Source: Gemmata massiliana
GTDB taxonomy: Bacteria > Planctomycetota > Planctomycetia > Gemmatales > Gemmataceae
Reading direction: 5' to 3'
DNA: 64,000 nucleotides
Assembly (NCBI GenBank): GCA_000531095.1
Contig: HG799463.1
Span: 879,422-943,421 of the forward strand
Part shown: piece after piece, positions 1-8,494 of the stretch
Layout: the number at the start of each line of letters is the position of its first letter
How positions within the stretch are numbered: the first letter of the stretch is position 1
Notes under the pieces: generated by a model
Databases searched by the model: none
The model's input: the letters and a program-made list of their open reading frames with translations, nothing else
What the model was told of the DNA's origin: nothing
Translations under genes and position numbers: made by a program

Positions 1-96
1 GCTCGTGTGCTTCACCCGCCGCCCTTGCGGGCGGGGGTTCACCCGGGTAGTTGCTCGTGCGCTCCACCCGCCGCCCTTGCGGGCGGGGTTCACCTG
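1..96. repeat. Two direct copies of a dispersed palindromic repeat
   Basis: Two near-identical units of about 45 bp lie about 52 bp apart. Each contains the short palindrome CCGCCCTTGCGGGCGG followed by GGTTCACC. A decayed third copy may follow at about 103-124. The same element occurs again at 36028-36056 (opposite orientation) and 36087-36118, so it belongs to a dispersed family. It lies upstream of the first gene and could form hairpins, but no function is evident. Confidence 0.8.
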
Positions 97-206
97 GGCG
101 CCCTTCACCCGAGCGCCACTGCGGGACGGTTCTTCTCTTTGCATCTCGCTCGCTGGCCGAATACCATCATCCTTCCGGCTTCTTATCAGTCAGAAGGACG
201 ATCCTC

Positions 207-3200
207 ATGCCGCGTCTCTCCCCCGCGTTTGCACTCACCTTGCTCGTATCGCTCGGCGGACTGTCTCCTCCCGCGCACCTCCACGCTCAGAAAGAGTTCG
301 GGTTCGATAACCAGAAGGGTTCGGGGCAGCCGTACCTCAAACCGGACGAAACGGTCGCGAAGATCAAAGTGCCCGACGAGTTCGAGGTGAAGCTGTTCGC
401 GGGCGAGCCGCAGGTGGTGAACCCGGTCGCGTTCACGGTGGACGAGAAGGGGCGCATCTGGGTCGTGGAGTGCTTCGAGTACCCGAAGCGCACGCCGAAG
501 GGCAAGGCGCCGCGCGACCGCATCGTGATCCTCGAAGACACCGACGGGGACGGCGTGTGCGACAAGCGCACCGTGTTCGCCGAGGGCAAGGACTTCCCCG
601 TGACGGAAGAGCGAAAGAAGGCCGGTCTGGGCGCGTTCGATCTGTGTACCGGCATCGAGGTCGGTCACGGCGGCGTGTTCGTCGGGGCCGCGCCGTACCT
701 GTGGTTCATCGAGAACAAGGACGATAAGGCCGGGAAGTTCGATGTGCTCCTGAAGGGTTTTGGCAGCCAGGACACGCACGAAACGCTGAACACGTTCCAG
801 TGGGGACCGGACGGCTGGCTGTACGGGTTGCACGGCATCTTCACGAACTCCGCGGTCAAGCCGGGCGACCAGCTCGACGGCCCGGAGGCCCGCATCAACG
901 GCGGCATCTGGCGCTACCACCCGAAGCTGAAGAAGTTCGAGATCTTCGCCGAGGGCACGTCGAACCCCTGGGGCATGGACTGGCGCAACACGGACGGGCA
1001 GTTCATCCTCGCGTGCTGCGTGATCCCGCACCTGTACCACATCGTTCCCGGGGGCGTCTACAAGCGCCAGGCCGGGGCGAGCTTCAACCCGCACGCTTAC
1101 AGCTACCTCAACGAGATCTGTGACCACACGTTCCACAAGGAATCGGGCTGGGCGCACGCGGGCCTCATCTCGCTCGACGTACCGCACATGCCCAAGCGGT
1201 TCCAGAACAGCGTGATCTTCGGCAGCATCCACGGGTGCAGCATCAAGCAGAATATCCTGAAGCCCAACGGCAGCACGTACACCGCGAGCCGCGGCGATGA
1301 CTTCTTGGTGAGCGGCGACAAGAACTTCCGCCCGATCAACATGAAGTGGGGGCCGGCAGGCGACATCTACCTCATCGACTGGCACGACCAGAATCCGTGT
1401 CACCAAACGAACCCCGACGACTGGGACTACGAGCGCGGCCGCGTCTACCGCATCCAACTGAAGGGCACGAAGGCGAAGAAGGCCGAGGACATGTCGAAGC
1501 TGACGACAGAAGAGATTCTCAACGGCGTGCTGATTCGCGAAGACAACCCGTACCGCTACCGAACGGCACTCCGGCTGCTGTCCGAGCGCAGCGGGGGCAT
1601 CACCGAGAAGCAGCGCGACAGCGCCCGCGTCCTCACGGGCCTAGGCATCGCGGACGCGCACCTGCGCATCCGCGGGCTGTGGGCGTCGGACGTGTCCGGC
1701 GGGTTGTACGACATGCGGTACACGGAAGACGGCTTCCTCGACACCAAACCGCCCGCGATGCGAGCCACCACCGCGCGGTTCACCGGGCAGAACGACCCGC
1801 GCATGTTCGGCAGCGACCCTGTGGCTGAGAAACTGGTCGCCGAGCGCCTCGGCCACCTCGTCGAGCAAGCCAAGAAAGACGCTTCGCCGGTGGTGCGCCG
1901 TGAACTCGCCTCGACTGCGATTCGCCTGTCCGACAAGCACGACGTAATGCCGCTCCTTCGCGCACTGATGGCCCACAAAGAGGACGCGAAAGACCCGGTC
2001 ATTCCGCAACTCGTGTGGCTCGCATACGAGCGGATCATCGCGAAGAAGGAGGGGGCCAGCACCCCCGCGGAGAAGGAACTCGGGTGGCTCGCGGAGGAGG
2101 CGCCCAAGAACGAGTTCGTGCGCGACCAGATCGTACCGAAGGTGATGCGCCGGCTCGTCGCGACGGGACAGCCGAGCGACCTGCGGCTGTGCGTCGAGTT
2201 CGTCACGAAGCTGAAGGACGCGGACGCCCGCGCCAAAGCGCTCGAAGGGCTGGCGATTGCGCTCGATAAGCAATCCATCAACGCGCCCGAAGGGTGGGCA
2301 GCACTGCAAGCGGAGATCGCGAAGGAGAACAACCCCAAGCACGTCGCGCTGGCGAACAAGCTCGGGGTGGTCTTCCGCGACCCGGCCGCGCTCAAACGAG
2401 CGGTCGATATCGTGGCGAATACCGGTCTGGCCGCCGACGTGCGCGCTGAAGCCGCGCGGCAACTCGGCTCGATCCGGGCGCCGGAAACGGTCGCGCTGCT
2501 GCTGGCCATCGTGCGCACGGACACGTCCGACGCGGTGCGCAGCGAGGCCGTTCGCGCGCTGGCGGGGTTCGACGTCCCGAAGCTCGGGGGTGATCTGCTC
2601 GCGGGCTGGAAGGATTACCCGAAGACCGTGCGCCCGGACATCATCAACACGCTTGCGACGCGCAAAGAGTGGGCGAAAGCCCTGCTCAACGCGATGGCCG
2701 ACAAGAAGATCGATCGCGCGGAAGTGACCGACAACACGATCCTCCGCATTCAGGCATTTAACGACAAAGACCTGAACGCGCTCATCGAAAAGGCGTGGGG
2801 CCGCACACGGACGACGCCCGCGGACCTCGCGAAGCTCATCGACAAGACGCGCGAATCGCTGTACGAAGCGCCGGCCTCGTTCGATCGCGGGCGCAAGGTG
2901 TTCGAGAACAACTGCGGCAAGTGCCACAAGTTCGAGGGCAAGGGCGCTGAAGTCGGCCCGCCGCTCGACGGCGCCGGGCGCGATATCGAGTACATCCTCG
3001 GCAACGTGCTCGACCCGAACCGCGTGATTGGCGCACCGTACTTCCTCCGCACCGCCCGACTGACCGACGACACCGTGTTCTCGGGCCTGCTCGCGGAAGA
3101 GGACGACAAGACCATCACGCTGAAACTCGAAAACGCGGTGCTGAAGAAGATCAAGAAGGAGGATCTCGCCGAACCGGTCCGCGTGGCCGAGAAGTCGCTC

Positions 3201-3647
3201 ATGCCCGAAGGCCTGGGCTACAACATGACGCCCCAAGACTTCCGCGACCTCGTGCGGTACCTGATGGCGAACCCGTTCGTCACCGACGTTGCTGTGAACG
3301 GCACAAAGCACGTGGTCGGCGCGCCGGGCCGGGTGGTACTCCCCGATACGAAGGGCGCGCCGGCGGTAGTCGAGGCCGAAGTGACAGCCGCAAGCGAGCT
3401 AAAGACGCGGGTGCTGGTCGGCTCGACCGCCGATTACGAAGTGCGGCTCGACGGGAAGGTGATCGGCACCGGTCGGGGGGCGGGCAAGGAGACGCGCCCG
3501 GACCGCGACGGCTTCGACGTGACGGTCCCCGCGGGCAAGCACACGCTCGCGGTGGTGGTGAAGGGCGGCGGGCCGAACGCGGTCTACGCGCGTTTCCTCG
3601 ACCCCGACCGCAAGCTGAAATACCCCGACGCGGGCGAAAAGAAGTAA
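207..3647 (+). CDS. Secreted PVC-type haem-binding dehydrogenase-like protein
   Basis: A protein of about 1146 aa. The start at 207 is chosen because it is followed by a clear signal peptide ending near AHLHAQ; the frame stays open further upstream but that part is repeat-derived. The N-terminal half resembles the membrane-bound dehydrogenase/beta-propeller domain of planctomycetes (for example DGVCDKRTVFAEG, WGPDGWLYGLHG, GPAGDIYLIDWHDQ). A helical HEAT-like region follows, then a C-terminal c-type cytochrome domain with CGKCH at about residues 903-907 and a conserved LDPNR segment, and a short beta-rich tail. Family knowledge places such proteins in the periplasm, probably in electron transfer linked to sugar or polymer oxidation; the substrate is unknown. 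A second member lies at 41127-44237. A hairpin follows the stop. Confidence 0.9.
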   Translation: MPRLSPAFALTLLVSLGGLSPPAHLHAQKEFGFDNQKGSGQPYLKPDETVAKIKVPDEFEVKLFAGEPQVVNPVAFTVDEKGRIWVVECFEYPKRTPKGKAPRDRIVILEDTDGDGVCDKRTVFAEGKDFPVTEERKKAGLGAFDLCTGIEVGHGGVFVGAAPYLWFIENKDDKAGKFDVLLKGFGSQDTHETLNTFQWGPDGWLYGLHGIFTNSAVKPGDQLDGPEARINGGIWRYHPKLKKFEIFAEGTSNPWGMDWRNTDGQFILACCVIPHLYHIVPGGVYKRQAGASFNPHAYSYLNEICDHTFHKESGWAHAGLISLDVPHMPKRFQNSVIFGSIHGCSIKQNILKPNGSTYTASRGDDFLVSGDKNFRPINMKWGPAGDIYLIDWHDQNPCHQTNPDDWDYERGRVYRIQLKGTKAKKAEDMSKLTTEEILNGVLIREDNPYRYRTALRLLSERSGGITEKQRDSARVLTGLGIADAHLRIRGLWASDVSGGLYDMRYTEDGFLDTKPPAMRATTARFTGQNDPRMFGSDPVAEKLVAERLGHLVEQAKKDASPVVRRELASTAIRLSDKHDVMPLLRALMAHKEDAKDPVIPQLVWLAYERIIAKKEGASTPAEKELGWLAEEAPKNEFVRDQIVPKVMRRLVATGQPSDLRLCVEFVTKLKDADARAKALEGLAIALDKQSINAPEGWAALQAEIAKENNPKHVALANKLGVVFRDPAALKRAVDIVANTGLAADVRAEAARQLGSIRAPETVALLLAIVRTDTSDAVRSEAVRALAGFDVPKLGGDLLAGWKDYPKTVRPDIINTLATRKEWAKALLNAMADKKIDRAEVTDNTILRIQAFNDKDLNALIEKAWGRTRTTPADLAKLIDKTRESLYEAPASFDRGRKVFENNCGKCHKFEGKGAEVGPPLDGAGRDIEYILGNVLDPNRVIGAPYFLRTARLTDDTVFSGLLAEEDDKTITLKLENAVLKKIKKEDLAEPVRVAEKSLMPEGLGYNMTPQDFRDLVRYLMANPFVTDVAVNGTKHVVGAPGRVVLPDTKGAPAVVEAEVTAASELKTRVLVGSTADYEVRLDGKVIGTGRGAGKETRPDRDGFDVTVPAGKHTLAVVVKGGGPNAVYARFLDPDRKLKYPDAGEKK

Positions 3648-3657
3648 CGCACATTGA

Positions 3658-3695
3658 GACGGCCGGTACCGCGCGCCTGTTCCGCACCGGCCGTC
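3658..3695. terminator. Hairpin after the PVC cytochrome gene
   Basis: The arms GACGGCCGGT (3658-3667) and ACCGGCCGTC (3686-3695) pair perfectly over 10 bp, starting 10 nt after the stop codon. There is no T-run, so it is a candidate intrinsic or factor-assisted terminator. It sits in the convergent gap with the SDR gene. Confidence 0.6.
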
Positions 3696-3776
3696 GCACA
3701 CGGGGTTATTCTCTCGCGCGGGTAGTGGAACGGGTACGACCGGCACGGCACGCTTGATTGGACCGAGGCCCCATCC

Positions 3777-4574
3777 TCAAAGGCGCCGGCTCATCATCCA
3801 CTTCACCGCACGAATCACCACACCGCGCGGGACGAATCGCTCCAAAAACAGCATCACCTTGTTCCGCCAACCGGGGACGACCATCCGGCGGCCCGCTTTC
3901 ATTGCGTTCAGACCGGCCTCGGCCACCGGGCGCGGTCCCATCGCCTGCCCCGCACTGAACACGCGCGTCGTTTGCATGCCCGAAACTGCCGCGAATTCAG
4001 TCGCGACCGGTCCGGGGCACAGCACCGTTACCGTAACTCCGGTCCTGCGTAGTTCGCTGTGGAGCGCTTCGGAGAACGAGTTCACGAAGGCTTTAGTGGC
4101 GTAGTAAACGGCCATGAACGGGCCGGCTTGAAACCCCGCGATCGAACCCACGTTCAGAATGCGCCCACTGTTCCGCGCGACGAACGCGGGTAGAAACAGC
4201 CCGGTCAGTTCAGTGAGCGCGGTGATGTTCACCTGAATCATTCGTAGCGCTTTACCGAGATCCGATTTCGTGAACGGGCCAAGATCCCCGAACCCGGCAT
4301 TGTTCACCAGCACGTCGATCGTAATTCCCGCCCCTTGAACAGCGGCGAACAACTGGCGCGGCGCAGCCGGGTCCGCGAGGTCCGCAGGAAACACGTGACA
4401 CGCAGCCCCGTGTTTCTGCTTCAGTTCGTCAGCGAGCGCGCGGAGCTGCTCGGCCCGGCGCGCGGTGAGAATGAGATCGTGATCGACAGCGAGCAGGCGC
4501 GCGAGCTCGACGCCGATCCCGGCGCTGGCCCCGGTGACGAGCGCGACCGGCCGCGGGGACGGTGGCGTGGACAT
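3777..4574 (-). CDS. SDR family NAD(P)-dependent oxidoreductase
   Basis: A classical short-chain dehydrogenase of 265 aa, the usual length for the family. Visible motifs are the cofactor-binding GASAGIG near residue 15-21, VNNAGFGD in the middle, and the catalytic Y-x-x-x-K as YYATK. The C-terminus is basic, ending KWMMSRRL, which may give peripheral membrane contact. The sequence is closest in feel to the DltE/YqjQ-like SDRs that have broad or unknown substrates. It lies 67 bp downstream of scpA on the same strand and may be cotranscribed with it, although no functional link is obvious. The exact substrate cannot be read from sequence. Confidence 0.9.
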   Translation of the reverse strand: MSTPPSPRPVALVTGASAGIGVELARLLAVDHDLILTARRAEQLRALADELKQKHGAACHVFPADLADPAAPRQLFAAVQGAGITIDVLVNNAGFGDLGPFTKSDLGKALRMIQVNITALTELTGLFLPAFVARNSGRILNVGSIAGFQAGPFMAVYYATKAFVNSFSEALHSELRRTGVTVTVLCPGPVATEFAAVSGMQTTRVFSAGQAMGPRPVAEAGLNAMKAGRRMVVPGWRNKVMLFLERFVPRGVVIRAVKWMMSRRL

Positions 4575-4641
4575 AACGGTACTCGTTGTGGTGTGACGAA
4601 CGACGTTTCGAGCGGTCCGTCACACGAATCGACCGGCTCGT

Positions 4642-5397
4642 TCAAGACAGGATAGGGTCCGCGGCCGGCTCGACCTCTGCCGGTGCGTCGGGAAGGGTGA
4701 CGAGGAAAATGTCGCCGTCGAGTTCGGGCTGTTCTAGACCCAAACCACGGTGCCGGATCAGTTCGAGCACCGCAAGGAAGATGCCAATGAGTCGCGCTTT
4801 GTAATGCGGGGGCGGGAACGCTTCGCGAAACGGCAACCGACCGCCGGACGCGGTCACGCGCTCCATGAGTTGCGCTTCGTACACGTGCTGCGGGGTGTCA
4901 TCCACCGCGATCGTGGTCGGCTGGAGCGCCTGTGTTTCGCGCATGAGCCGGGCGAACGCACTGACCAAGTCCCACAACTCGACCGGGCGCACTTTGGGCT
5001 CGTGTTCGCGCGCCGGTTCGGGCGGCTCCAGGCGCGAGAGCCGCGTACCGGCCTCTTCCGCCTTCGCCTCGAGCGCCGCTGCCGCGTCCTTGAACTTCCG
5101 GTATTCGAGCAACTGACGCACGAGTTCGCGGCGCGGGTCCGGTTGGTCGTCGGCAGCGTGGTGCTCGTCAACGGGAAGTAGCGACCGGACCTTGATCTCC
5201 ATTAGCGTGGCGGTCATCACCAGGAACTCGCCCGCGGCTTCGATGTCCAAATCCTTGACGGCTTGAACGTAAGCGAGGAACTGGTCAGCGAGTTCGGCGA
5301 TGGGGATGTCGAGAACGTCCACCTCGTTCCGCTTGACCAAATAAAGGAGCAGGTCGAGCGGACCGTGGAAAGTGTCGAGTGCGACAAGGTGTGACAT
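4642..5397 (-). CDS. scpA: Segregation and condensation protein A
   Basis: The 251-aa product is the kleisin subunit of the bacterial SMC-ScpAB condensin, which helps organise and segregate the chromosome. The N-terminal signature is clear: FHGPLDLLLYLVKRNEVDVL, then DIPIAELADQFLAYV and AAGEFLVMTATLMEIKVRSLLP. The C-terminal part carries the winged-helix region that contacts the SMC head. The length is normal. The usual partner scpB is not adjacent, which is common when the complex genes are dispersed. The N-terminal motif makes this call secure. Confidence 0.95.
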   Translation of the reverse strand: MSHLVALDTFHGPLDLLLYLVKRNEVDVLDIPIAELADQFLAYVQAVKDLDIEAAGEFLVMTATLMEIKVRSLLPVDEHHAADDQPDPRRELVRQLLEYRKFKDAAAALEAKAEEAGTRLSRLEPPEPAREHEPKVRPVELWDLVSAFARLMRETQALQPTTIAVDDTPQHVYEAQLMERVTASGGRLPFREAFPPPHYKARLIGIFLAVLELIRHRGLGLEQPELDGDIFLVTLPDAPAEVEPAADPILS

Positions 5398-5545
5398 GGG
5401 AACCGGACCGCAACCTTCGGGCGTTCACGCGCCCGGAGTATAACGGCCCCCGGGAAAGAAACCTAGCCGGGTAGTCCGGCCGCGCCAGCCTGCCGCTTGC
5501 CTGACCGGGATAGAATGGGCACCTCGAACGAGAAAGGTCCGTGCC

Positions 5546-6568
5546 ATGTCGCGGTTCTGGCAGCACTTCATTACGAACGGCGGGGAGGATACCGACGCGC
5601 CCGGCGAACCGAAGCGCGAATCGACTCCCGAGCTGGAAGACGTACTCGATGCGTTCTCGCGCGCCGTTGTCGGCGTCGCAGACAAACTCCGCCCGGCCGT
5701 TGTAAACCTCCGGGTCGGTAAGGGAATGCGGGGTGGGAGCGGGTCCGGCGTGTTGTTCACACCAGACGGCTTCCTGCTCACGAATCACCACGTCGTCCAG
5801 GGGCACGAAAAAGTCCGCGTGCGCCTCAGCGACGGTGCGGAAATGAGCGGTCGCGTGGTCGGTAACGACCCGTGGACCGACCTCGCGGTGGTACAAGCGG
5901 AGGGCGGGTCGTTCCCGTTCGCCACGTTCGGCGATTCGGCGAAGATCAAGGTCGGCCAACTCGCCGTCGCGATCGGCAGCCCGCTCGGGTTTGAATCGAC
6001 CGTGACCGCGGGCGTGATCTCCGCACTCGGGCGCACGCTCCGCAGCGTGTCCGGCCACTTGGTCGATAACGTCATCCAAACGGACGCGGCCCTCAACCCC
6101 GGCAACAGCGGGGGACCGCTCGTCGATTCGCACGGCCGCGTGATCGGCATCAACACCGCGGTCATTCAGCCCGCGCAGGGCATCTGCTTCGCGGTGCCGA
6201 TCAATACCGCGAAGACGATCCTGCCGCAACTGCTGAAACACGGCCGGGTGATCCGCGGGTACCTGGGGCTGCACGTGCGGCAAGTACCGGTCGCGCCAGA
6301 ACTTCGCGAGAAGTTCGAGCTGGAGCAAAAGAGCGGCGTCGAGATCCTGATGCTCGAAGAGGACGGCCCGGCACAGAACGCGGGGCTGTGGATCGACGAT
6401 ATTGTCATCGGCTTCGGCGGCAAAACCGTGGCAAGTGTGGACGACCTGCACCGCGCGCTTACGCAACTCCCGGTCGGAATCCCCGCGAAAGCCGCAGTGC
6501 TGCGCGAGGGGCGCCGGGTCGAACGCGCGGTGGTGCCCGGCGAGTACCCCAGCCCGGTACGCGGCTAA
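5546..6568 (+). CDS. HtrA/DegP-like trypsin-type serine protease with PDZ domain
   Basis: A 340-aa S1C-family protease. The catalytic triad is visible: His82 in LLTNHHVV, Asp112 in PWTDLAVV, and Ser188 in NPGNSGGPL. A single C-terminal PDZ domain follows (GVEILMLEEDGPAQNAGL, then DDIVIGFGGKTV). No signal peptide or membrane anchor is visible: the N-terminus reads MSRFWQHFITNGGEDTDAPG, so this form may act in the cytoplasm, unlike most HtrA proteins. The gene is transcribed away from scpA and ends in a strong hairpin. The family usually degrades or refolds damaged proteins; no substrate can be inferred. Confidence 0.93.
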   Translation: MSRFWQHFITNGGEDTDAPGEPKRESTPELEDVLDAFSRAVVGVADKLRPAVVNLRVGKGMRGGSGSGVLFTPDGFLLTNHHVVQGHEKVRVRLSDGAEMSGRVVGNDPWTDLAVVQAEGGSFPFATFGDSAKIKVGQLAVAIGSPLGFESTVTAGVISALGRTLRSVSGHLVDNVIQTDAALNPGNSGGPLVDSHGRVIGINTAVIQPAQGICFAVPINTAKTILPQLLKHGRVIRGYLGLHVRQVPVAPELREKFELEQKSGVEILMLEEDGPAQNAGLWIDDIVIGFGGKTVASVDDLHRALTQLPVGIPAKAAVLREGRRVERAVVPGEYPSPVRG

Positions 6569-6575
6569 TCGCCTC

Positions 6576-6608
6576 TCCTCGGGACTGTGAACTACACAGT
6601 TCCGAGGA
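6576..6608. terminator. Hairpin after the HtrA-like gene
   Basis: A 14-bp stem (6576-6589 with 6595-6608, one G-U pair, loop AACTA) begins 8 nt after the stop codon. It is not followed by a T-run but is the best terminator candidate here, and it separates the protease from the RNA-binding protein gene. Confidence 0.7.
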
Positions 6609-6933
6609 AGAACATTTCAGGTTCCCGCAGAATTGCTCTTTTTATTCTGTAAACGCGGTGTATTATTCCTCACACTGATGTGGCGGGTGCCACTCAGTCC
6701 AGGAGCTACGAATCGCTTTGCTGCCATCTGCTTCGACACTTCTTGGTCTTTCGACTCTGAGCTACCCTCACAGCCTCCAAGACAGTCAAGCCAGCATCGT
6801 TGCAGAGGAACTGTGGTACACGATCATTCCTCGTGAGTGATTGCGGCCCCAGCCACTCGTCAGTCCTGTCCTCAGCGCGGGGGGCTTCCGCGCAGCGTTC
6901 TATCGGGCCACCGGCCCAAGAGTAAGAAGACTA
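6609..6933 (+). other. Long AT-richer leader upstream of the RRM gene
   Basis: This gap of about 325 bp has no convincing ORF. It is visibly richer in A+T than its neighbours, especially at 6630-6670, where a TATTAT sequence could be part of a promoter. The rest could be a long 5' untranslated leader of the RNA-binding protein gene. No known riboswitch could be recognised. Confidence 0.35.
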
Positions 6934-7302
6934 ATGGCGAAGAAGTTGTACGTCGGTAACATCTCGTTCCAAACCACCAGTGACGACCTGGTGCAAGCGT
7001 TCTCCCAGTACGGCACCGTGCTGGGCGCGCAGATCGTCAGCGACCGCGAAACCGGCCGCAGCCGCGGGTTCGCGTTCGTCGAAATGCACGACGGCGGTGA
7101 CGAAGCGATCGCGGCCCTCAACGGCGCCCAACTCGGCGGCCGCACCCTGACCGTGAACGAAGCCAAGCCCCGCGAAGAGCGCCCCCGCACCGGCGGTGGT
7201 GGCTACGGCGGCGGTGGTGGCGGCGGCTACGGTGGCGGGCGCGGTGGCAGCGGCGGTGGCTACGGTGGCGGGCGCGGCGGCAGCGGCGGTGGCCGCTACT
7301 AA
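6934..7302 (+). CDS. RRM-domain RNA-binding protein with glycine-rich tail
   Basis: A 122-aa protein starting MAKKLYVGN at 6934; the open frame upstream (from 6841) is not conserved in character. It has one RNA-recognition motif with RNP2 (LYVGNI) near residue 5 and RNP1 (RGFAFVEM) near residue 47. A tail of repeated GGYGGG/GGRGGSGGG units ends in GGRY. This architecture matches the bacterial and cyanobacterial Rbp family, small single-stranded-RNA binders often induced by cold or stress and similar to plant glycine-rich RNA-binding proteins. The long AT-rich leader is compatible with post-transcriptional control, but this is inference. Confidence 0.93.
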   Translation: MAKKLYVGNISFQTTSDDLVQAFSQYGTVLGAQIVSDRETGRSRGFAFVEMHDGGDEAIAALNGAQLGGRTLTVNEAKPREERPRTGGGGYGGGGGGGYGGGRGGSGGGYGGGRGGSGGGRY

Positions 7303-7844
7303 GTAACCGATCACGCCCGTGGGCCGGCGCTCACTGGCTACGAACTCCCTTCTGCACCGCGCGAAGCGTGTTGACCACCTTCTGCGCGGGACGCGGGGCC
7401 GACTTTCGGGACCAAGAAGAGGGATTCTTCTTCGCCCGGACGAATGGCACCCGCGCCGCGGACGCGAGTACGTGGTCAGCGAGCGCCGGCCTCGGCGTTT
7501 TCCGATCGCCACCCGACACGTGATTGACCACCGCTAACATTTGCTAACATTTCCGGCTCAGCAGAGTCTCGCGGACCCCTCAACCGAGCAAAAACACTCG
7601 TTTTTCCAGTCAAATAGTAAAATTACACGATCTCACAGCCCCATGCCCGCGGCTAACAATCACCAACATTTCCCCGGTGTATGTACCCGCATCAATGGGT
7701 TGCAAAGCCGCACCTGGGATTATACGCCAGGCAGTGGACAAAAATCCACAAGAATACCTCCCGTACTCGCGCCTTGCCCACCCCCGTAGGACCGCTACAA
7801 TACTCCATCCTGCGTAAAAAACAGAAATTCAGGAGAATAGAGTC
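7303..7844. other. 542-bp gene-free region upstream of rpmA
   Basis: No ORF here is convincing on either strand; the candidates of 60-80 residues show no recognisable motif. The first half is GC-rich. The second half (7530-7844) is clearly AT-richer and contains the repeated GCTAACA boxes described separately, and it probably holds the rpmA promoter. Confidence 0.5.
7533..7658 (+). promoter_or_regulatory. GCTAACA boxes (pair plus single)
   Basis: GCTAACA occurs at 7533-7539 and 7543-7549, exactly 10 bp apart, and again as GCTAACAATC at 7652-7661. The arrangement is mirrored at 57415-57542 with almost the same spacing. Direct repeats at one helical turn suggest a protein-binding site, perhaps affecting rpmA. 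The function is inferred only. Confidence 0.4.
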
Positions 7845-8114
7845 ATGGCACACAAAAAGGGTCAGGGGTCAGTCCGCAACGGTCGCGATTCGCTGTCGAA
7901 GCGCCGCGGGCTGAAGGCCTACGGCGGCCAGGCGGTCACCATCGGTAGCATCATCGTGACGCAGTGTGGCACCCGGTACTCGCCCGGTCGGTTCGTGCGC
8001 CTCGCGAAGAACAGCAGCATCTTCGCGCTGGTGGCTGGTAAGGTGTACTTCGACCAGGGCGGCAAGCGCATCAACGTGCTGCCCGACGACGCGACGGCCA
8101 CCGCGATCGGCTAA
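7845..8114 (+). CDS. rpmA: 50S ribosomal protein bL27
   Basis: An 89-aa protein beginning MAHKKGQGSVRNGRDS, the conserved flexible N-terminus of bL27 that reaches the peptidyl-transferase centre. The core SPGRFVRLAKNSSIFALVAG is also typical. The start follows a good ribosome-binding site (AGGAGAA) about 9 nt upstream. The partner gene rplU (bL21), which precedes rpmA in many bacteria, is absent on the 5' side; the gene appears monocistronic, ending in a very strong hairpin. Length and sequence make the call secure. Confidence 0.97.
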   Translation: MAHKKGQGSVRNGRDSLSKRRGLKAYGGQAVTIGSIIVTQCGTRYSPGRFVRLAKNSSIFALVAGKVYFDQGGKRINVLPDDATATAIG

Positions 8115-8132
8115 AACAATCCGAGAGGAACG

Positions 8133-8178
8133 CAAACGAACCGGCCCGCGCGTACTGACGCGCGGGCCGGTTCGTTTG
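8133..8178. terminator. Strong hairpin after rpmA
   Basis: A perfect 20-bp stem (8133-8152 with 8159-8178, loop TACTGA) begins 18 nt after the rpmA stop. It ends in TTCGTTTGTT on the + strand. It is among the clearest terminator-like structures in the window. Confidence 0.85.
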
Positions 8179-8256
8179 TTGAGAGTATCAGCTTCCGTTG
8201 TGGTGTAGGACGCGGTAATATTTGGTTAGGAGTTCCACTTCCGACCGGAACCACTC

Positions 8257-8494
8257 ATGGCCGACGATCCCATCCTGTCTCTCTGGAGCCGACTCATTAG
8301 CCCAACGGGACACCCCCTCCCGCCAAACGGGGAATTGTCTGAGAAGTCTCAAGCCGGGACACTTTCGATCGATGAGCGTGCGGAACTGGAAGCCTACTGC
8401 CACGCAACCGCGTTCCTCAGTGTTGCAGTCCAAGGCCCGCGTTGCGATACGAACGCCCAGCTCAATAAGCAACAATGGCACACCCGCGGCATGA
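8257..8494 (+). pseudogene. Small ORF with an apparent single-base frameshift, upstream of HNH gene
   Basis: From 8257 the frame encodes a plausible small protein (MADDPILSLWSRLISP, then LSIDERAELEAYCHATAFL) up to about 8418. After this, the +1 frame gives the more protein-like VLQSKARVAIRTPS, ending at 8494. Joining the two segments by skipping one base near 8419 gives a 78-aa protein. I recall similar small proteins with an acidic L-x-x-x-E-x-A-E-L-E-x-Y segment followed by LQSKAR in Gemmata-like genomes, but have not checked this. The last 20 nt overlap the HNH gene, as in a translationally coupled pair. It is either a real frameshift, a sequencing error or recoding. Confidence 0.5.

Noticed and set aside
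1641-3311. 556-codon open frame on the - strand
   Set aside because: It is antisense to the PVC-type cytochrome gene, with low-complexity arginine-rich sequence and no domain.
7319-7540. Short ORFs on both strands after the RRM gene
   Set aside because: They overlap one another, and none shows a motif or a clear ribosome-binding site.
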